Positions 9,368 to 18,736 of a DNA stretch of 64,000 nt are shown here, one piece after another. Position numbers and translations under genes: made by a program. Origin of the DNA: Chloroflexota bacterium (lineage in GTDB: Bacteria > Chloroflexota > Dormibacteria > Aeolococcales > Aeolococcaceae); contig VBIQ01000012.1 in assembly GCA_005880985.1 (NCBI GenBank), positions 59,690-123,689 of the forward strand, in the 5' to 3' direction. The stretch's first letter is position 1; every line of letters starts with the position of its first letter. Under the pieces are notes generated by a model, which was not told the DNA's origin, ran no database searches, and was given only the letters and a program-made list of their open reading frames with translations.

Positions 9368-10261
9368 GTGGCGCGGCGGGCGCTGGTGACCGCCGTCGCC
9401 CTGGTGGCGGCGATGGCGGCGGCGCGTGGCGGCGCTGGGCACCCTCACCCGGCGTCGGCCGACGGCAACGCCGATGCCGACCTGTTCTCGCTCACCAACC
9501 AGGACCGCGCCTCCAACGGCCTGGGGGCGCTCGCGCTCCACGGCACCCTGCAGTCGATCGGCGAGAACTACGCCTACTCGGGCTGCGGGTTCCCGGTGTC
9601 GGGCCGCTCCTTCGACATGGTCAACCGCAACTTCTTCTCGCACACCATCCTCAACTGCGGCAGCCAGAACGTCTTCAACATGATGTCGGCCGCCGGGGTG
9701 CCGTACCGCTCGGCGGGGGAGAACATCGGCTGGACCGGTGGGATCAGCGACCCGGCGTCGGCGGCCAACTACGTCAACCAGTCCTTCATGAACTCGCCCG
9801 AGCACCGCGCCAACATCCTCAACGGCACCTACACGCACCTCGGCATCGGCTCAGATCACGCCGCGAACTGGAGCTACCCGGGCGGCGGCACCTACAGCAA
9901 CGTGTGGATGTTCTCGGAGGAGTTCGCCCAGCTCGCGTCCTCCCCGCCCCCACCGCCGCCACCGCCTCCGACGCGTCCCCCGCCCGCCCCACCCCCGCCC
10001 GCGCCCCGACCAGGCCAGCCGGTCCGCAATGAACCGGCGCCGACGCCGCCGCCGGGCAGCACCGACGCCACCAGCCCGCCGATCCCGGCGTCGCCGGGGG
10101 CGCCGACCGCGGAGAGCACGCCCGCCCCCTCCCCGGAGCCGAGCCCCGTGGCCGGCGGCACTGCGGGGGCGGAGACCCCGACCGGCCAGCCCCTGGTCTG
10201 GTCGGACAGCGGTCTGCTCGGCGGCGCCGTCGAGGCGGTGCTCGAGGCCTATCTCAACTGA
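9368..10261 (+). CDS. Secreted CAP (SCP/PR-1-like) domain protein with proline-rich tail
   Basis: About 297 residues from GTG 9368, which gives a normal signal peptide (ARRALVTAVALVAAMAAA). The frame is open back to GTG 9215, but that extension is Pro/Gly-rich and unlikely to be translated. The CAP domain shows LTNQDRASNGL, NFFSHTI, SAGENIGWTGG and SPEHRANILNGTYTHLGIG. The C-terminal 100 residues are a Pro/Thr/Ser-rich wall-spanning-like region ending in a short helix. Bacterial CAP proteins are extracellular; their biochemical role is poorly known. It is followed by an ABC ATPase gene 13 bp downstream. Confidence 0.8.
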   Translation: MARRALVTAVALVAAMAAARGGAGHPHPASADGNADADLFSLTNQDRASNGLGALALHGTLQSIGENYAYSGCGFPVSGRSFDMVNRNFFSHTILNCGSQNVFNMMSAAGVPYRSAGENIGWTGGISDPASAANYVNQSFMNSPEHRANILNGTYTHLGIGSDHAANWSYPGGGTYSNVWMFSEEFAQLASSPPPPPPPPPTRPPPAPPPPAPRPGQPVRNEPAPTPPPGSTDATSPPIPASPGAPTAESTPAPSPEPSPVAGGTAGAETPTGQPLVWSDSGLLGGAVEAVLEAYLN

Positions 10262-10274
10262 TGGGTGCCGACCG

Positions 10275-11066
10275 ATGACCGACCGCACCGCGTCCACCCC
10301 CCTGGTCACCGTTTCCGACCTGCACAAGACGTTTCACATCAGCCGGCCGCCGCGTGAGGTGCTGCGCGGCGTGTCGCTGACAGTTGGGCGCGGCGAGTTC
10401 GTCGCCGTCATGGGGCCCAGCGGCTGCGGCAAGAGCACCCTGCTCCACGCCATCGGCGGACTCGAGCCACCAGACCGCGGCACTGTGGCGGTCGACGGCC
10501 AGGATCTCCACTCGCTCGACGACGAGCGCCTCTCCGCCTTCCGACGTGACCGCATCGGCTTCGTCTTCCAGCGCTTCAACCTGATCTCCAGCCTCACCGC
10601 GGCGGAGAACATCGCCTTGCCTCTCCGCCTGCGCGGCCGCGCAAGCCGCCCCGGCCGCACCGCGGTGATGGAGCGCGTCTCCGCGCTGATGGACAGTCTC
10701 AGCCTGCACCGGCTGCAGGGCCATGGACCCGAGGAGACGTCGGGCGGCGAGCAGCAGCGGGTCGCCATCGCCCGCGCCCTGGCCGCCAATCCGGTGTTGA
10801 TCCTCGCCGACGAGCCGACCGGCAACCTCGACTGGTCCACCGGCCACGAGGTGATGTGGCTGATCAGCAAGCTCTGCCGCAGCGAGGGGCGGAGCACGGT
10901 GCTGGTCACCCACGACGCCCGCATCGCCGCCTACGCCGACCGCGTCCTGGTGATGAAGGACGGCACCCTGGTCGAAGAGGTCGTCCTCGACCATCGCGCC
11001 GACACCGAGGGACGGCCGCCGGTGGCGGGTCCGCTGATCGCCCGGCTGGCCGATCTCGAGCTCTGA
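10275..11066 (+). CDS. ABC transporter ATP-binding protein (MacB/LolD type)
   Basis: A 263-residue ATPase with Walker A GPSGCGKST, Q-loop FVFQRFNLIS, signature SGGEQQRVAIARAL, Walker B VLILADEPTGN and H-loop VTHD. The ENIALPLRLRG spacing is typical of the LolD/MacB/FtsE group that partners with FtsX-like permeases. ATG 10275 is supported by the conserved VTVSDLHKTF strand soon after. The permease starts 2 bp after its stop, so the two form one transporter. Substrates of this class range from lipoproteins to antimicrobial peptides; no specific one is indicated. Confidence 0.92.
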   Translation: MTDRTASTPLVTVSDLHKTFHISRPPREVLRGVSLTVGRGEFVAVMGPSGCGKSTLLHAIGGLEPPDRGTVAVDGQDLHSLDDERLSAFRRDRIGFVFQRFNLISSLTAAENIALPLRLRGRASRPGRTAVMERVSALMDSLSLHRLQGHGPEETSGGEQQRVAIARALAANPVLILADEPTGNLDWSTGHEVMWLISKLCRSEGRSTVLVTHDARIAAYADRVLVMKDGTLVEEVVLDHRADTEGRPPVAGPLIARLADLEL

Positions 11067-11068
11067 CG

Positions 11069-13546
11069 ATGCTGCTGCGCTGGTGGCGGGCGCGACCGCT
11101 GCAGCCGCTGCTCAACATCGCCGTCATTGCCGCCGGCGTCGCCCTGGTGCTGGCGATGCAGATCACCCTGATCGGCCTCGACCGTCAGGCCGACCAGGTG
11201 GCGGCGCAGCGGGCGGGGGGATCGACCCTCGACGTGCGAGCCACCGCCGGCGCCGGGCTGTCGGCGGCGCAGCTGGGGCGGGCGGCCGGCCTGCCCGGTG
11301 TGGCCGCCGTCGCGCCGCTCCAGGAGAAGAGAGTTATCGCCCGAATCGACCCGAACTCCATCGTCGGGCTCACCGCCACCGTCGTGGTGCTCCGCGACGG
11401 CGGGGTGGCGATGCGTCCACTCCAGCTGCGCAGCGGGCGGCTGCCCCGCCCCGACAGCCTCGACGAGGTGGCGGTCGACGACGGCATGGCCACCGCTCTG
11501 CAGGCGACCGGTGGCGGCGGGCCGGTGCGCGTCGGCGACAGCGTCCGGCTCACCACCGAGACCGGTCCCGACCGGTTCCGCGTCGTCGGCATCGGCACCG
11601 AGGGAAGCGGCGCCGCCGGGGCCTCGCTCTCGCGCTCGGCGGTGTACATCACTCCCCGCGAGGCGGCCAACACCTTCTCGCTCGGCCTGCGGACCCCGCT
11701 GGTGGCGCTGCGCGCGAAGGCGGGGCTCGGCGCCGCCACCCTGGCCACCGGTGTCGAGCGGACCCTCGGGCCGGCCGCCATCGCCGTCGATCCCGGCCGC
11801 GACCGGCAGGCTCCGCTCGGCGACCTGCGCCCTCTGCTGGCGCTGCTGGTCACCCTCGCCATCCTGGTCGGCGCCGGTGTCGGCGCCGGCGGCGTCGCGC
11901 TCAGCCTCGAGGAGAGGCGTCGCGACCTGGGACTTCTGCGCCTGGCCGGCGCCAGCCGCCGCCAGGTCCGCCGGCTCCTCCTCGGTGAGGTGGGCGTGAT
12001 CGCCGCCGCCGGCTCCGCCGTCGGAATCCTGCTGGGGACACTCGTCGCCGCCCTGGTCGACGCCCACTACCTCGCCGCCGGCCTGGCTGGTCCACCCTGG
12101 TACGGCGGCGGCCGCGCGCTGCTGCTGGCTCTGGCGGTCGGGATCGGTATGGTGGCGATCGGCAGCGTCCCGCTGGTGCTGCGCGCCGCCGCCATGCCGC
12201 CGCTCGCCGCGCTGCGTTCGGCGGACAGCGCGACGCCGCGACACCTGCCGGGGTGGACCGTCCTGGTCGCCGCCGGGCTGGCAGCGTTCGGGCTGGCCTC
12301 GCTCGCCTCGAGCTCGAGAAGCCTGCTCAGCGCTGGCGCCGGCGCCCTGCTTCTGAGCCTGGTCGTCGGTGTTCCCGCGGCGGTGCCGCGGCTGGCCCGC
12401 GCCATGGCCGGCGCGGGCCGGTGGACCGCCGACTCGGTCCGGCTGGCGGCGGCGAACCTGGCGCGTCGTGGTCCCCGCACCACGCTCACCATCGGCGGGC
12501 TCAGCCTGGCGGTGGCCGTCGCGGTGGCGGCCTCCAGCCTGGTGCTCGCCGCCCTCGGCGCCGGCGACCGGTGGGTGGGCACGCTCTTTCCCGGCGACGG
12601 GGTGGTGACCAGCCCGGCGACCCAGCCGGAGCTCGTCGCCCAGCAGCTCGAGCGCACCGCGGGTGTGGGCGAGACCGGGATGGTCCGCTTCTTCAACCTC
12701 GACCTCGCCGGCCGCGGCGTCGGCTTCGCCGCCATCGACCCCGGCGTCTATCTGCGCCACGGAGGCCTGCGGTTCAGCACCGGTGACCGGCTCACCGCCC
12801 TGGAGCTGCTCGATTCCGCTCCGAGCCTGGTGGTGCCCGAGGATCTGGCGGCGGCCTACGGCTGGCGGTTGGGCGATCATCTGTCGCTGCCGACCGTCGA
12901 CGGCATCTCCGACGCCATCGTCGTGGGAGTCGTCGAGCACTCCTTCCCGGCCGGCGACGGCCGCGAATCGGTCCTGATGGGCAGGAACGTCGCGCGCCAC
13001 CTGCTCGGGCCGCTGGCCGCCGGCTTCGACGACCTGGTGGTGGCCGGCGGCGCCGACAGCGCGCTAGGTGCCGCCGCCGCGGGCTACGGCATGCAGCTTG
13101 TGCGGGTCGACACCGTTCGCGAGAGCGCCGACGCGGCGGTCGCCCATTCCGTCGGATTGCTGCTGGCGGTGGCGGTGGTCACGGTGCTGCTGGCGGTGCT
13201 GGCGGTGGTCACCACCCTGCTGGTGAACATCCGCCAGGGGATGCGCGATCTGGGCCTGCTCCGCGCCGTGGGGCTCAGCCGCCGCCGGGCGAGGCGGGTG
13301 ATCCGGGCGGAGGCGCTGCTGCTGGCACTCACCGGCACCGTTGCCGGGATCGCAGGAGGCACCCTGGTCGCCCTTCCCATGACCCGGGTGATCGCCGGTC
13401 CAGGCTTCGCTCCGGAGTTCACCTTCCCGGCCGTGGCCGCGCTTGCCGCCGGCCTGGCGATCCTCGCCACCGCGGTGATCGCTGCCGCCCTCCCGTCGCG
13501 ACGGGTGACCGGTACGAGCATCGTCGCCGCCGTCCAACACGATTGA
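11069..13546 (+). CDS. ABC transporter permease with two FtsX/MacB domains
   Basis: An 825-residue membrane protein. An N-terminal helix (LLNIAVIAAGVALVLAM) leads to an extracytoplasmic MacB-like domain. The first FtsX domain is near residues 255-370 (RRRDLGLLRLAGASRRQV) and a second extracytoplasmic domain follows. The C-terminal FtsX domain near 700-820 repeats the motif as MRDLGLLRAVGLSRRRA. This duplicated arrangement is typical of single-chain permeases in Gram-positive ABC systems, used for export or mechanotransmission rather than import. It lies 2 bp behind its ATPase gene. Confidence 0.9.
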   Translation: MLLRWWRARPLQPLLNIAVIAAGVALVLAMQITLIGLDRQADQVAAQRAGGSTLDVRATAGAGLSAAQLGRAAGLPGVAAVAPLQEKRVIARIDPNSIVGLTATVVVLRDGGVAMRPLQLRSGRLPRPDSLDEVAVDDGMATALQATGGGGPVRVGDSVRLTTETGPDRFRVVGIGTEGSGAAGASLSRSAVYITPREAANTFSLGLRTPLVALRAKAGLGAATLATGVERTLGPAAIAVDPGRDRQAPLGDLRPLLALLVTLAILVGAGVGAGGVALSLEERRRDLGLLRLAGASRRQVRRLLLGEVGVIAAAGSAVGILLGTLVAALVDAHYLAAGLAGPPWYGGGRALLLALAVGIGMVAIGSVPLVLRAAAMPPLAALRSADSATPRHLPGWTVLVAAGLAAFGLASLASSSRSLLSAGAGALLLSLVVGVPAAVPRLARAMAGAGRWTADSVRLAAANLARRGPRTTLTIGGLSLAVAVAVAASSLVLAALGAGDRWVGTLFPGDGVVTSPATQPELVAQQLERTAGVGETGMVRFFNLDLAGRGVGFAAIDPGVYLRHGGLRFSTGDRLTALELLDSAPSLVVPEDLAAAYGWRLGDHLSLPTVDGISDAIVVGVVEHSFPAGDGRESVLMGRNVARHLLGPLAAGFDDLVVAGGADSALGAAAAGYGMQLVRVDTVRESADAAVAHSVGLLLAVAVVTVLLAVLAVVTTLLVNIRQGMRDLGLLRAVGLSRRRARRVIRAEALLLALTGTVAGIAGGTLVALPMTRVIAGPGFAPEFTFPAVAALAAGLAILATAVIAAALPSRRVTGTSIVAAVQHD

Positions 13547-13607
13547 TGCGATCGAGCAGATTGATCGGAGCCATCACCCAAATTGGCTATGCGACACCGT
13601 TCGACGT

Positions 13608-13613
13608 TAGGAT
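13608..13613 (+). promoter_or_regulatory. Putative -10 (TAGGAT) for the GGDEF gene
   Basis: TAGGAT is preceded by TTGGCT at 13583-13588 with a 19-bp spacer. It lies inside the open frame that reaches back to the permease stop. This argues that the GGDEF gene really starts at a downstream GTG. Confidence 0.35.
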
Positions 13614-13632
13614 TCGCGGACGGATCACCGGA

Positions 13633-14337
13633 GTGTGGGTAGGGGTGGTGAGCAGGAAGGGATCCAGCAAGCGCATCGCCGGCTGGCTCGGGGTGCCGGC
13701 GGCCGATCTGGCCGGGGTCCCCGAGCACATCCTCGAGGCCGTGGCCAGCCGCATGGAGGCCGCCGACCAGGCGGCTGCCAAGCTGGAACCGGAGCTGGTC
13801 GAGCACGTCCACGACGTCGTCAGCCGGCTGCGCCGTGAGGCCGCGACCGACCCGCTCACCGGGCTTCCCAACCGGCGGGCGATGAGCAAGGGCCTGACCG
13901 AGGTGCTGGCCCAGGCACACCGCGGCGGCTCCCCGGTGGCGGTCCTGGTGGTCGACCTCGACGGGCTGAAGTCGGTGAACGACCGCGGCGGGCACGCTGC
14001 CGGCGACATCGTCCTCCGTGAGGTGGCGACCCGGCTCCTGCAGGCGGTGCGACGCGGCGACCTGGTTGGTCGCTGGGGCGGCGACGAGTTCGTCGTCGTC
14101 TGTCCGGACACCGACGAGCAGGGCGCCGGGCACGTGGCCGCCAAGCTGTGCGCCCTGATCGCCGCCCGCCCGGTGACGCTGACGGATGGTGAGGTCAGCG
14201 TCAGCATCAGCGTCGGCTCGGCGGTCGCCGCCACCGTCGAGGCCGCGGCCGCCATCGCCGCCGCGGACGCGGCCATGTACCGGGCCAAGCGACTGCGTCG
14301 CTCCGGCGTCGGCCGGCTCGAACAACTCGAGGCCTGA
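13633..14337 (+). CDS. Diguanylate cyclase (GGDEF domain)
   Basis: About 234 residues. The N-terminal 60 residues resemble no domain I recognise. The GGDEF domain begins at DPLTGLPNRRAM and contains DLDGLKSVND, the active site WGGDEF near residue 152 and AMYRAKR. An inhibitory I-site (RxxD, read as RRGD) stands exactly five residues before GGDEF. The enzyme should therefore make c-di-GMP from two GTP and be feedback-inhibited. The start is uncertain: GTG 13633, 13645 or 13648 fit, and ATG 13546 overlapping the permease stop is possible but gives an atypical N-terminus. Confidence 0.85.
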   Translation: MWVGVVSRKGSSKRIAGWLGVPAADLAGVPEHILEAVASRMEAADQAAAKLEPELVEHVHDVVSRLRREAATDPLTGLPNRRAMSKGLTEVLAQAHRGGSPVAVLVVDLDGLKSVNDRGGHAAGDIVLREVATRLLQAVRRGDLVGRWGGDEFVVVCPDTDEQGAGHVAAKLCALIAARPVTLTDGEVSVSISVGSAVAATVEAAAAIAAADAAMYRAKRLRRSGVGRLEQLEA

Positions 14338-14394
14338 GCTCGCCCGGTCCCGCTGCAATGCCGCCCGGGTCGGGGCGCGCGCCATCATGCGGCC

Positions 14395-15582
14395 ATGGGC
14401 TTCGCCTTCGGCCACGTCGGCAAGGCGCTCGAGTACGCCTTCGACATGTTCTGGGAGGTGCTCTGGCCGCTGGGGCTCGGCTTTCTGCTCTCGGCGGTGG
14501 TGGAGACGCTGGTCTCCAAGCAGGCGATCTCGCGCCTCCTCGGCCGCGATGCCCCGCGGTCGGTGGCGCTGGCCACCGCCTTCGGCGCCGCGTCGTCCTC
14601 CTGCTCCTACGCGGCGGTGGCGGTGGCGCGCACCCTGTTCCGCAAGGGCGCCACCCTCGCCAACGCCATCATCTTCGAGTTCGCCTCGACCAACCTCGTC
14701 TTCGAGCTCGGCCTGGTGCTCCTCATCCTGCTCGGCTGGCAGTTCCTCGGCGCCGAGCTGCTCGGGGGGCTGTTGATGGTGGTTCTGCTCGGCGTGCTCC
14801 TCCGCCTCACCCTGACGCCGCGCCTGGTCGCCGCGGCGCACGCCCAGGCGGACCGCGGCCGGCTCGGGCGGATGGAGGGACACGGCGCCATGGACATGTC
14901 GATCAGCGGCGGTCCCTTCCTCCGCCGCCTTCTCTCCGACCGCGGCTTCACCGCGATCAGCCACTACTTCTTCATGGGCATCTACAGCATCTGGACCGAC
15001 CTGGTGATCGGTTTCCTCGCCGCCGGTGCCCTGGCCGCGTGGGTCCCCGACTCGGCGTGGTCGACGCTGTTCCTCAGCGGCCATGGCGCCGCCACCGAGG
15101 TGTGGGGAGCCTTCATCGGACCGCTGGTGGCGGTGCTCAGCTTCGTCTGCTCGGTCGGCAACGTGCCCCTGGCCGCGGTGCTGTGGAGCGGTGGCATCAG
15201 CTTCGGGGGAGTGATCGCCTTCATCTTCGCCGACCTGATCATCCTGCCGATCCTCAACATCTACCGGAAGTACTACGGGACGGCGGTCAGCGGCTACCTG
15301 TTCCTCGTCTCCTTCGTCACCATGGCGACGGCGGGCCTGATCATCGGCACGCTGTTCAACGCGCTGCACGCGGTGCCGAGCAATCGCAACATCACCGTGT
15401 TCCAGTCACACCCGACGTGGAACTACGACACCTTCCTCAACATCGCGGTTCTGCTGCTGGTGGCGCTGTTCGGCGTTCGCTTCCTGCGCACCGGCGGGGT
15501 AGCGATGCTGCGCGCCATGGAGCATCCCCCGGCGGAGGGAGAGGTGGCCGGGACAGCCCACGACCATCACCACCACGGGTAG
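14395..15582 (+). CDS. YraQ/COG0701-type permease with His-rich C-terminus
   Basis: A 395-residue membrane protein with about eight to ten hydrophobic helices. The conserved SSSCSYAAVAVARTLFRKG motif near residue 64 and the FEFASTNLVFELG motif near 94 are hallmarks of the DUF318/UPF0718 permease family. The GNVPLAAVLWSGGISFGG repeat half is near 258. The chain ends in DHHHHG, suggesting metal contact. Some family members are tied to metal or thiol-related transport, but the substrate is unknown. The gene appears monocistronic. Confidence 0.8.
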   Translation: MGFAFGHVGKALEYAFDMFWEVLWPLGLGFLLSAVVETLVSKQAISRLLGRDAPRSVALATAFGAASSSCSYAAVAVARTLFRKGATLANAIIFEFASTNLVFELGLVLLILLGWQFLGAELLGGLLMVVLLGVLLRLTLTPRLVAAAHAQADRGRLGRMEGHGAMDMSISGGPFLRRLLSDRGFTAISHYFFMGIYSIWTDLVIGFLAAGALAAWVPDSAWSTLFLSGHGAATEVWGAFIGPLVAVLSFVCSVGNVPLAAVLWSGGISFGGVIAFIFADLIILPILNIYRKYYGTAVSGYLFLVSFVTMATAGLIIGTLFNALHAVPSNRNITVFQSHPTWNYDTFLNIAVLLLVALFGVRFLRTGGVAMLRAMEHPPAEGEVAGTAHDHHHHG

Positions 15583-15588
15583 CCGAGG

Positions 15589-16701
15589 TTGGACATCTTC
15601 GTCCCCGTCAGGTCAACCGCGCCCGACGGGGGAGCCGAGCGGAGTGTGATGGAGGTCACCGAACGGCTCAGCCGCCGGGGCCATGCGGTGCATCTCGTCT
15701 ATCGCAACGACGGGGCGTTCCTCAACCAGTATCAAGGCTTCTGTGCGTCCGTCAGCCGGATTGCCTACCCGGGCGGTGCACGTCTCGAGCCGTTCAGCGC
15801 AGCCGCCGCCGCGGTGATGGCCTCGGTGCGTGCCCGCAGTCTTCGGAGCGGGATCTCCTACCTCAACGCCCTGACCGATCTTCCTGTCGCCATGATCCGG
15901 TCGGCGCCGGCGGTGTTGCATCTGCGTGAGCCCCCACCGAGACGGTACCTCCGCATCTGGGCCTCGCTGCTCCGCCGTGTCGCAGGCTGCATCGCCGTGT
16001 CGCAGACGGTCGCCGATTCGTTTGTGAACCGGTTCCCGATGCTCGAGGGCCGAGTCGTGGTCGTTCACAGTGGTGTCGATCCGGACCACTACCGCCCCGC
16101 CACCGAGCATGAGAGAAGCGCGGCCCGGAGCGCTCTCGGCTTCGAGAGTGAGGAGGTCGTCCTGCTCTATGCTGGTCGGCTGTCGCCCGACAAGGGCATA
16201 CCAGTGCTGCTTCGTGCGGTCGAGCAGACGCAACCGGCTCGCCTTCGATTGGTGGTGGCGGGAGGCCCTGACTCCTTCAGGCCGAAGCTGGCCTCGCACC
16301 GGTATGCGAGCTGGCTTCGCAGCGTGGCCCCACCCGGTACCGCCTTCGTGGGGGCCAGGAGCGACAATGTCAGCCTGTTCCACGCCGCCGACATGGTCGT
16401 TCTGCCGAGCACCTGGGACGAGCCCTTCTCGCGGGTCGTGCTGGAGGCAATGGCGTGCGGGGTTCCGGTCTTGGCGAGCCGCAAGGGCGGAACGCCCGAG
16501 GCCTACGAGGGTCTCGAGCACTACCTGTTCGACGATGTACCGCAGCTGACCAGACTGATCGATCAGCTGCTGACGATGGGTGACGAACGCCGGCGCGATC
16601 TCGGCGCCCGCATGAGGGGTCATGTTGCTGAGCGATTCCCTTTGGAGCGTGCGGTGGATCGCATAGAGCAGGTGCTCGCGACAACTGCGTCTCAACACTG
16701 A
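15589..16701 (+). CDS. Glycosyltransferase family 4
   Basis: A 370-residue GT-B fold enzyme starting at TTG 15589. It shows the N-terminal GGAERSVMEVTERLSRRGH acceptor-side motif, the C-terminal domain entry VVLLYAGRLSPDKGI near residue 190 and the retaining-type donor motif EPFSRVVLEAMACG near 277. It is the first of four glycosyltransferase-like genes with spacings of 1 bp, 3 bp and a 4-bp overlap, which probably build or decorate a surface glycan or glycoprotein. The sugar and acceptor are unknown. Confidence 0.85.
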   Translation: MDIFVPVRSTAPDGGAERSVMEVTERLSRRGHAVHLVYRNDGAFLNQYQGFCASVSRIAYPGGARLEPFSAAAAAVMASVRARSLRSGISYLNALTDLPVAMIRSAPAVLHLREPPPRRYLRIWASLLRRVAGCIAVSQTVADSFVNRFPMLEGRVVVVHSGVDPDHYRPATEHERSAARSALGFESEEVVLLYAGRLSPDKGIPVLLRAVEQTQPARLRLVVAGGPDSFRPKLASHRYASWLRSVAPPGTAFVGARSDNVSLFHAADMVVLPSTWDEPFSRVVLEAMACGVPVLASRKGGTPEAYEGLEHYLFDDVPQLTRLIDQLLTMGDERRRDLGARMRGHVAERFPLERAVDRIEQVLATTASQH

Positions 16702-16702
16702 C

Positions 16703-17830
16703 GTGGCGACTGCCCGTCCGACGCTGGCGAATGAGTTCTGGCTTCCAGAAGGTAGGCCGAACACGCTGGTACGACTACGGCAGCGCTGGTCGGACTATGT
16801 GGCGGTCGCTCGACAGCGGGGACGAGCCGACCACCATCACGCGGCCGGTCGGATTCGCATCTTTGGCATGGTCAACCATGTCGCGCACCAGTACGAGATG
16901 CTGAAGCTCGCCGAGAGGTGGCCGGTGTCGTTCACCTACCTGATCGGCCGCCGCCGCTGGGAACAGCGAGTCCGGCCCATGCCGCACCATCTGTCATGGG
17001 TGTGGCGGTATGAGCCAGGCGCGTATGACCTCGCGATCCTCCACCTGGACCAACGCGCTGCTCATCCGCGCACTCCGACGCATCGCGCGTACCTCAGAGT
17101 CAGCGACCGGGTGCGTGACATCCCGCGGATCACGGTGAATCACGGAACTCCCCTCTTCTCGGAACCCGACCTGGGCGACATGCCGGAGGAGGTCGTGATC
17201 CGCCGCGTCAAGCAGCTGGTGGGCGACGACGTCATGATCGTGAACTCCGAGGCCGCCGCTCGGCGGTGGGGATGGGGACACCCGCTGCGGCACGGCATGT
17301 CACCAGAGGAATGGCTGCCGCTCCCCAAGCGCCCTCTGGTGGTTGCCCAGGTCAGCCGCGGCATGCCCCGCTACCACGGCATCCCCCTGCTTGATGCGAT
17401 CACCACGGAGCTCGGCCGTCGAGGGATCGGCGTCATCAACATCGGTGAGGACGTCGTTCCGCGAACGTGGAGCGATCAGCGTCGGCTGCTGGGCGCGGCG
17501 CTGATCTACCTCGACACCACCTTTGACAGCCCGATGCCCCGAGGTCGGACCGAAGCCATGCACTCCGGGTGCTGCCTGCTCACGACCCCACGCCATGACG
17601 CCGACAGCTTCGTCGAGAACGGTGTCAGCGGATTTCTGTTGGGAGATGACCCCCAGGACTGGTGCGACCTGGTGGAGGACCTCCTCGGTCCACGATTCGA
17701 CGAGGCCGTACGCATCGGGCGGCGAGCTCGAGACGTGGCGACTCGTGCGTTTCACATCGACGGGTATCTGGCCGCCCTGTGGGAGATCGTCGCCGCCCGA
17801 GCGGCTCGCCGTCGTGACCTCTGCGAGTGA
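16703..17830 (+). CDS. Glycosyltransferase (GT-B like)
   Basis: A 375-residue protein beginning at GTG 16703, 1 bp after the previous stop. The second half has a GT-B donor-domain pattern: RPLVVAQVSRGMPRYHGIPLL near residue 211, then RTEAMHSGCCLLTT and ENGVSGFLLGDDP, which match the acidic-residue/Gly region that binds the nucleotide sugar. The first half is divergent. It is probably a retaining glycosyltransferase acting with the neighbouring enzymes. Confidence 0.7.
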   Translation: MATARPTLANEFWLPEGRPNTLVRLRQRWSDYVAVARQRGRADHHHAAGRIRIFGMVNHVAHQYEMLKLAERWPVSFTYLIGRRRWEQRVRPMPHHLSWVWRYEPGAYDLAILHLDQRAAHPRTPTHRAYLRVSDRVRDIPRITVNHGTPLFSEPDLGDMPEEVVIRRVKQLVGDDVMIVNSEAAARRWGWGHPLRHGMSPEEWLPLPKRPLVVAQVSRGMPRYHGIPLLDAITTELGRRGIGVINIGEDVVPRTWSDQRRLLGAALIYLDTTFDSPMPRGRTEAMHSGCCLLTTPRHDADSFVENGVSGFLLGDDPQDWCDLVEDLLGPRFDEAVRIGRRARDVATRAFHIDGYLAALWEIVAARAARRRDLCE

Positions 17831-17833
17831 CCG

Positions 17834-18736
17834 ATGACCTCGGTGCGGTTCCTCACTCTCGAGCACGTCAACCCCAGGCATCGATATGGCAGCACCCGCC
17901 TGCGAGTGCACAACCTGCTTCGCTACTGGCCCGAGGCCGGGCTCTGGCGCCGCGGAGACCGCCCGGACGTCCTGGTGCTGCAACGCGTCTACCGGCGCTT
18001 CCCGCGGGCACCGCTGACCATCCTGGACATCAGTGACCCGGACTGGGACGCCGATTGGCGCGTGATGGACGCGGTGCGCCAGGTCGACGCTGTCACCTGC
18101 CCCACTCCCGGCCTTGCCGAGTTCCTGCGGGATCAGGCCAGGCAGGTGCTGGTGATCCCCGACCGCCACGATGTCGCGGCGCTGCCGGCCCCACGCGAGC
18201 ATCATGGGCGAGCGCGACGCGTGGTGTGGTTCGGTTGGCACCACAACGCCGGGCCCTTGAGCCAGCTGGTGCCGGCGGTGGAGCGGATTGGCCTGGACCT
18301 CACCGTGGTATCCGACCGAGACCCGCGCGCCGACCGCTGGGCCATCCAGCCGCGGGAGTTCCGCCGCCGCTACTTCTACCGCCGCTTCGAGTGGAGGTCG
18401 ATCCACAAGATCCTCGGCGGCCATGACATCTGCCTGGTGCCTCGCAGTGGGGTGCCGTCGGACGAGTTCAAGAGCGACAACCGCGAAACCCTGTCCCTGC
18501 TGTGCGGCGTTCCCACCGCCAGTTGCCCGGCGACGCTGCTCACCCTCGCGAACGACGCCGCGGCAAGGAGCCGGCTGGCAGCGGAGGGTCGTTCGTGGGC
18601 GCTGGCCAACCGTGACTGCCGTCAATCGGTGTCGGACATGCAGACGTTGATCGCGCGCCTTCGGTCATCGACCACTCCCCATCCGGCGTCGCGAACTCTG
18701 GCTGATCCCGCCTCGACGGCTGAGGGCGGTCGATGA
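17834..18736 (+). CDS. Glycosyltransferase-like protein
   Basis: A 300-residue protein from ATG 17834. It begins with RFLTLEHVNPRHRYGSTRLR, a motif found in glycosyltransferase-like proteins whose N-terminus binds a surface-polymer acceptor. A central RRVVWFGWHHNAGPLSQL strand and a DEFKSDNRETLSLLCGVPT segment occupy the donor-site position. No clear catalytic residues can be assigned, so it could be a glycosyltransferase or a partner protein. It overlaps the next gene by 4 bp (ATGA). Confidence 0.55.
   Translation: MTSVRFLTLEHVNPRHRYGSTRLRVHNLLRYWPEAGLWRRGDRPDVLVLQRVYRRFPRAPLTILDISDPDWDADWRVMDAVRQVDAVTCPTPGLAEFLRDQARQVLVIPDRHDVAALPAPREHHGRARRVVWFGWHHNAGPLSQLVPAVERIGLDLTVVSDRDPRADRWAIQPREFRRRYFYRRFEWRSIHKILGGHDICLVPRSGVPSDEFKSDNRETLSLLCGVPTASCPATLLTLANDAAARSRLAAEGRSWALANRDCRQSVSDMQTLIARLRSSTTPHPASRTLADPASTAEGGR

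Noticed and set aside
13546..13632. N-terminal extension of the GGDEF protein
   Set aside because: It covers a likely promoter and has no resemblance to the family N-terminus. ATG 13546 remains possible.
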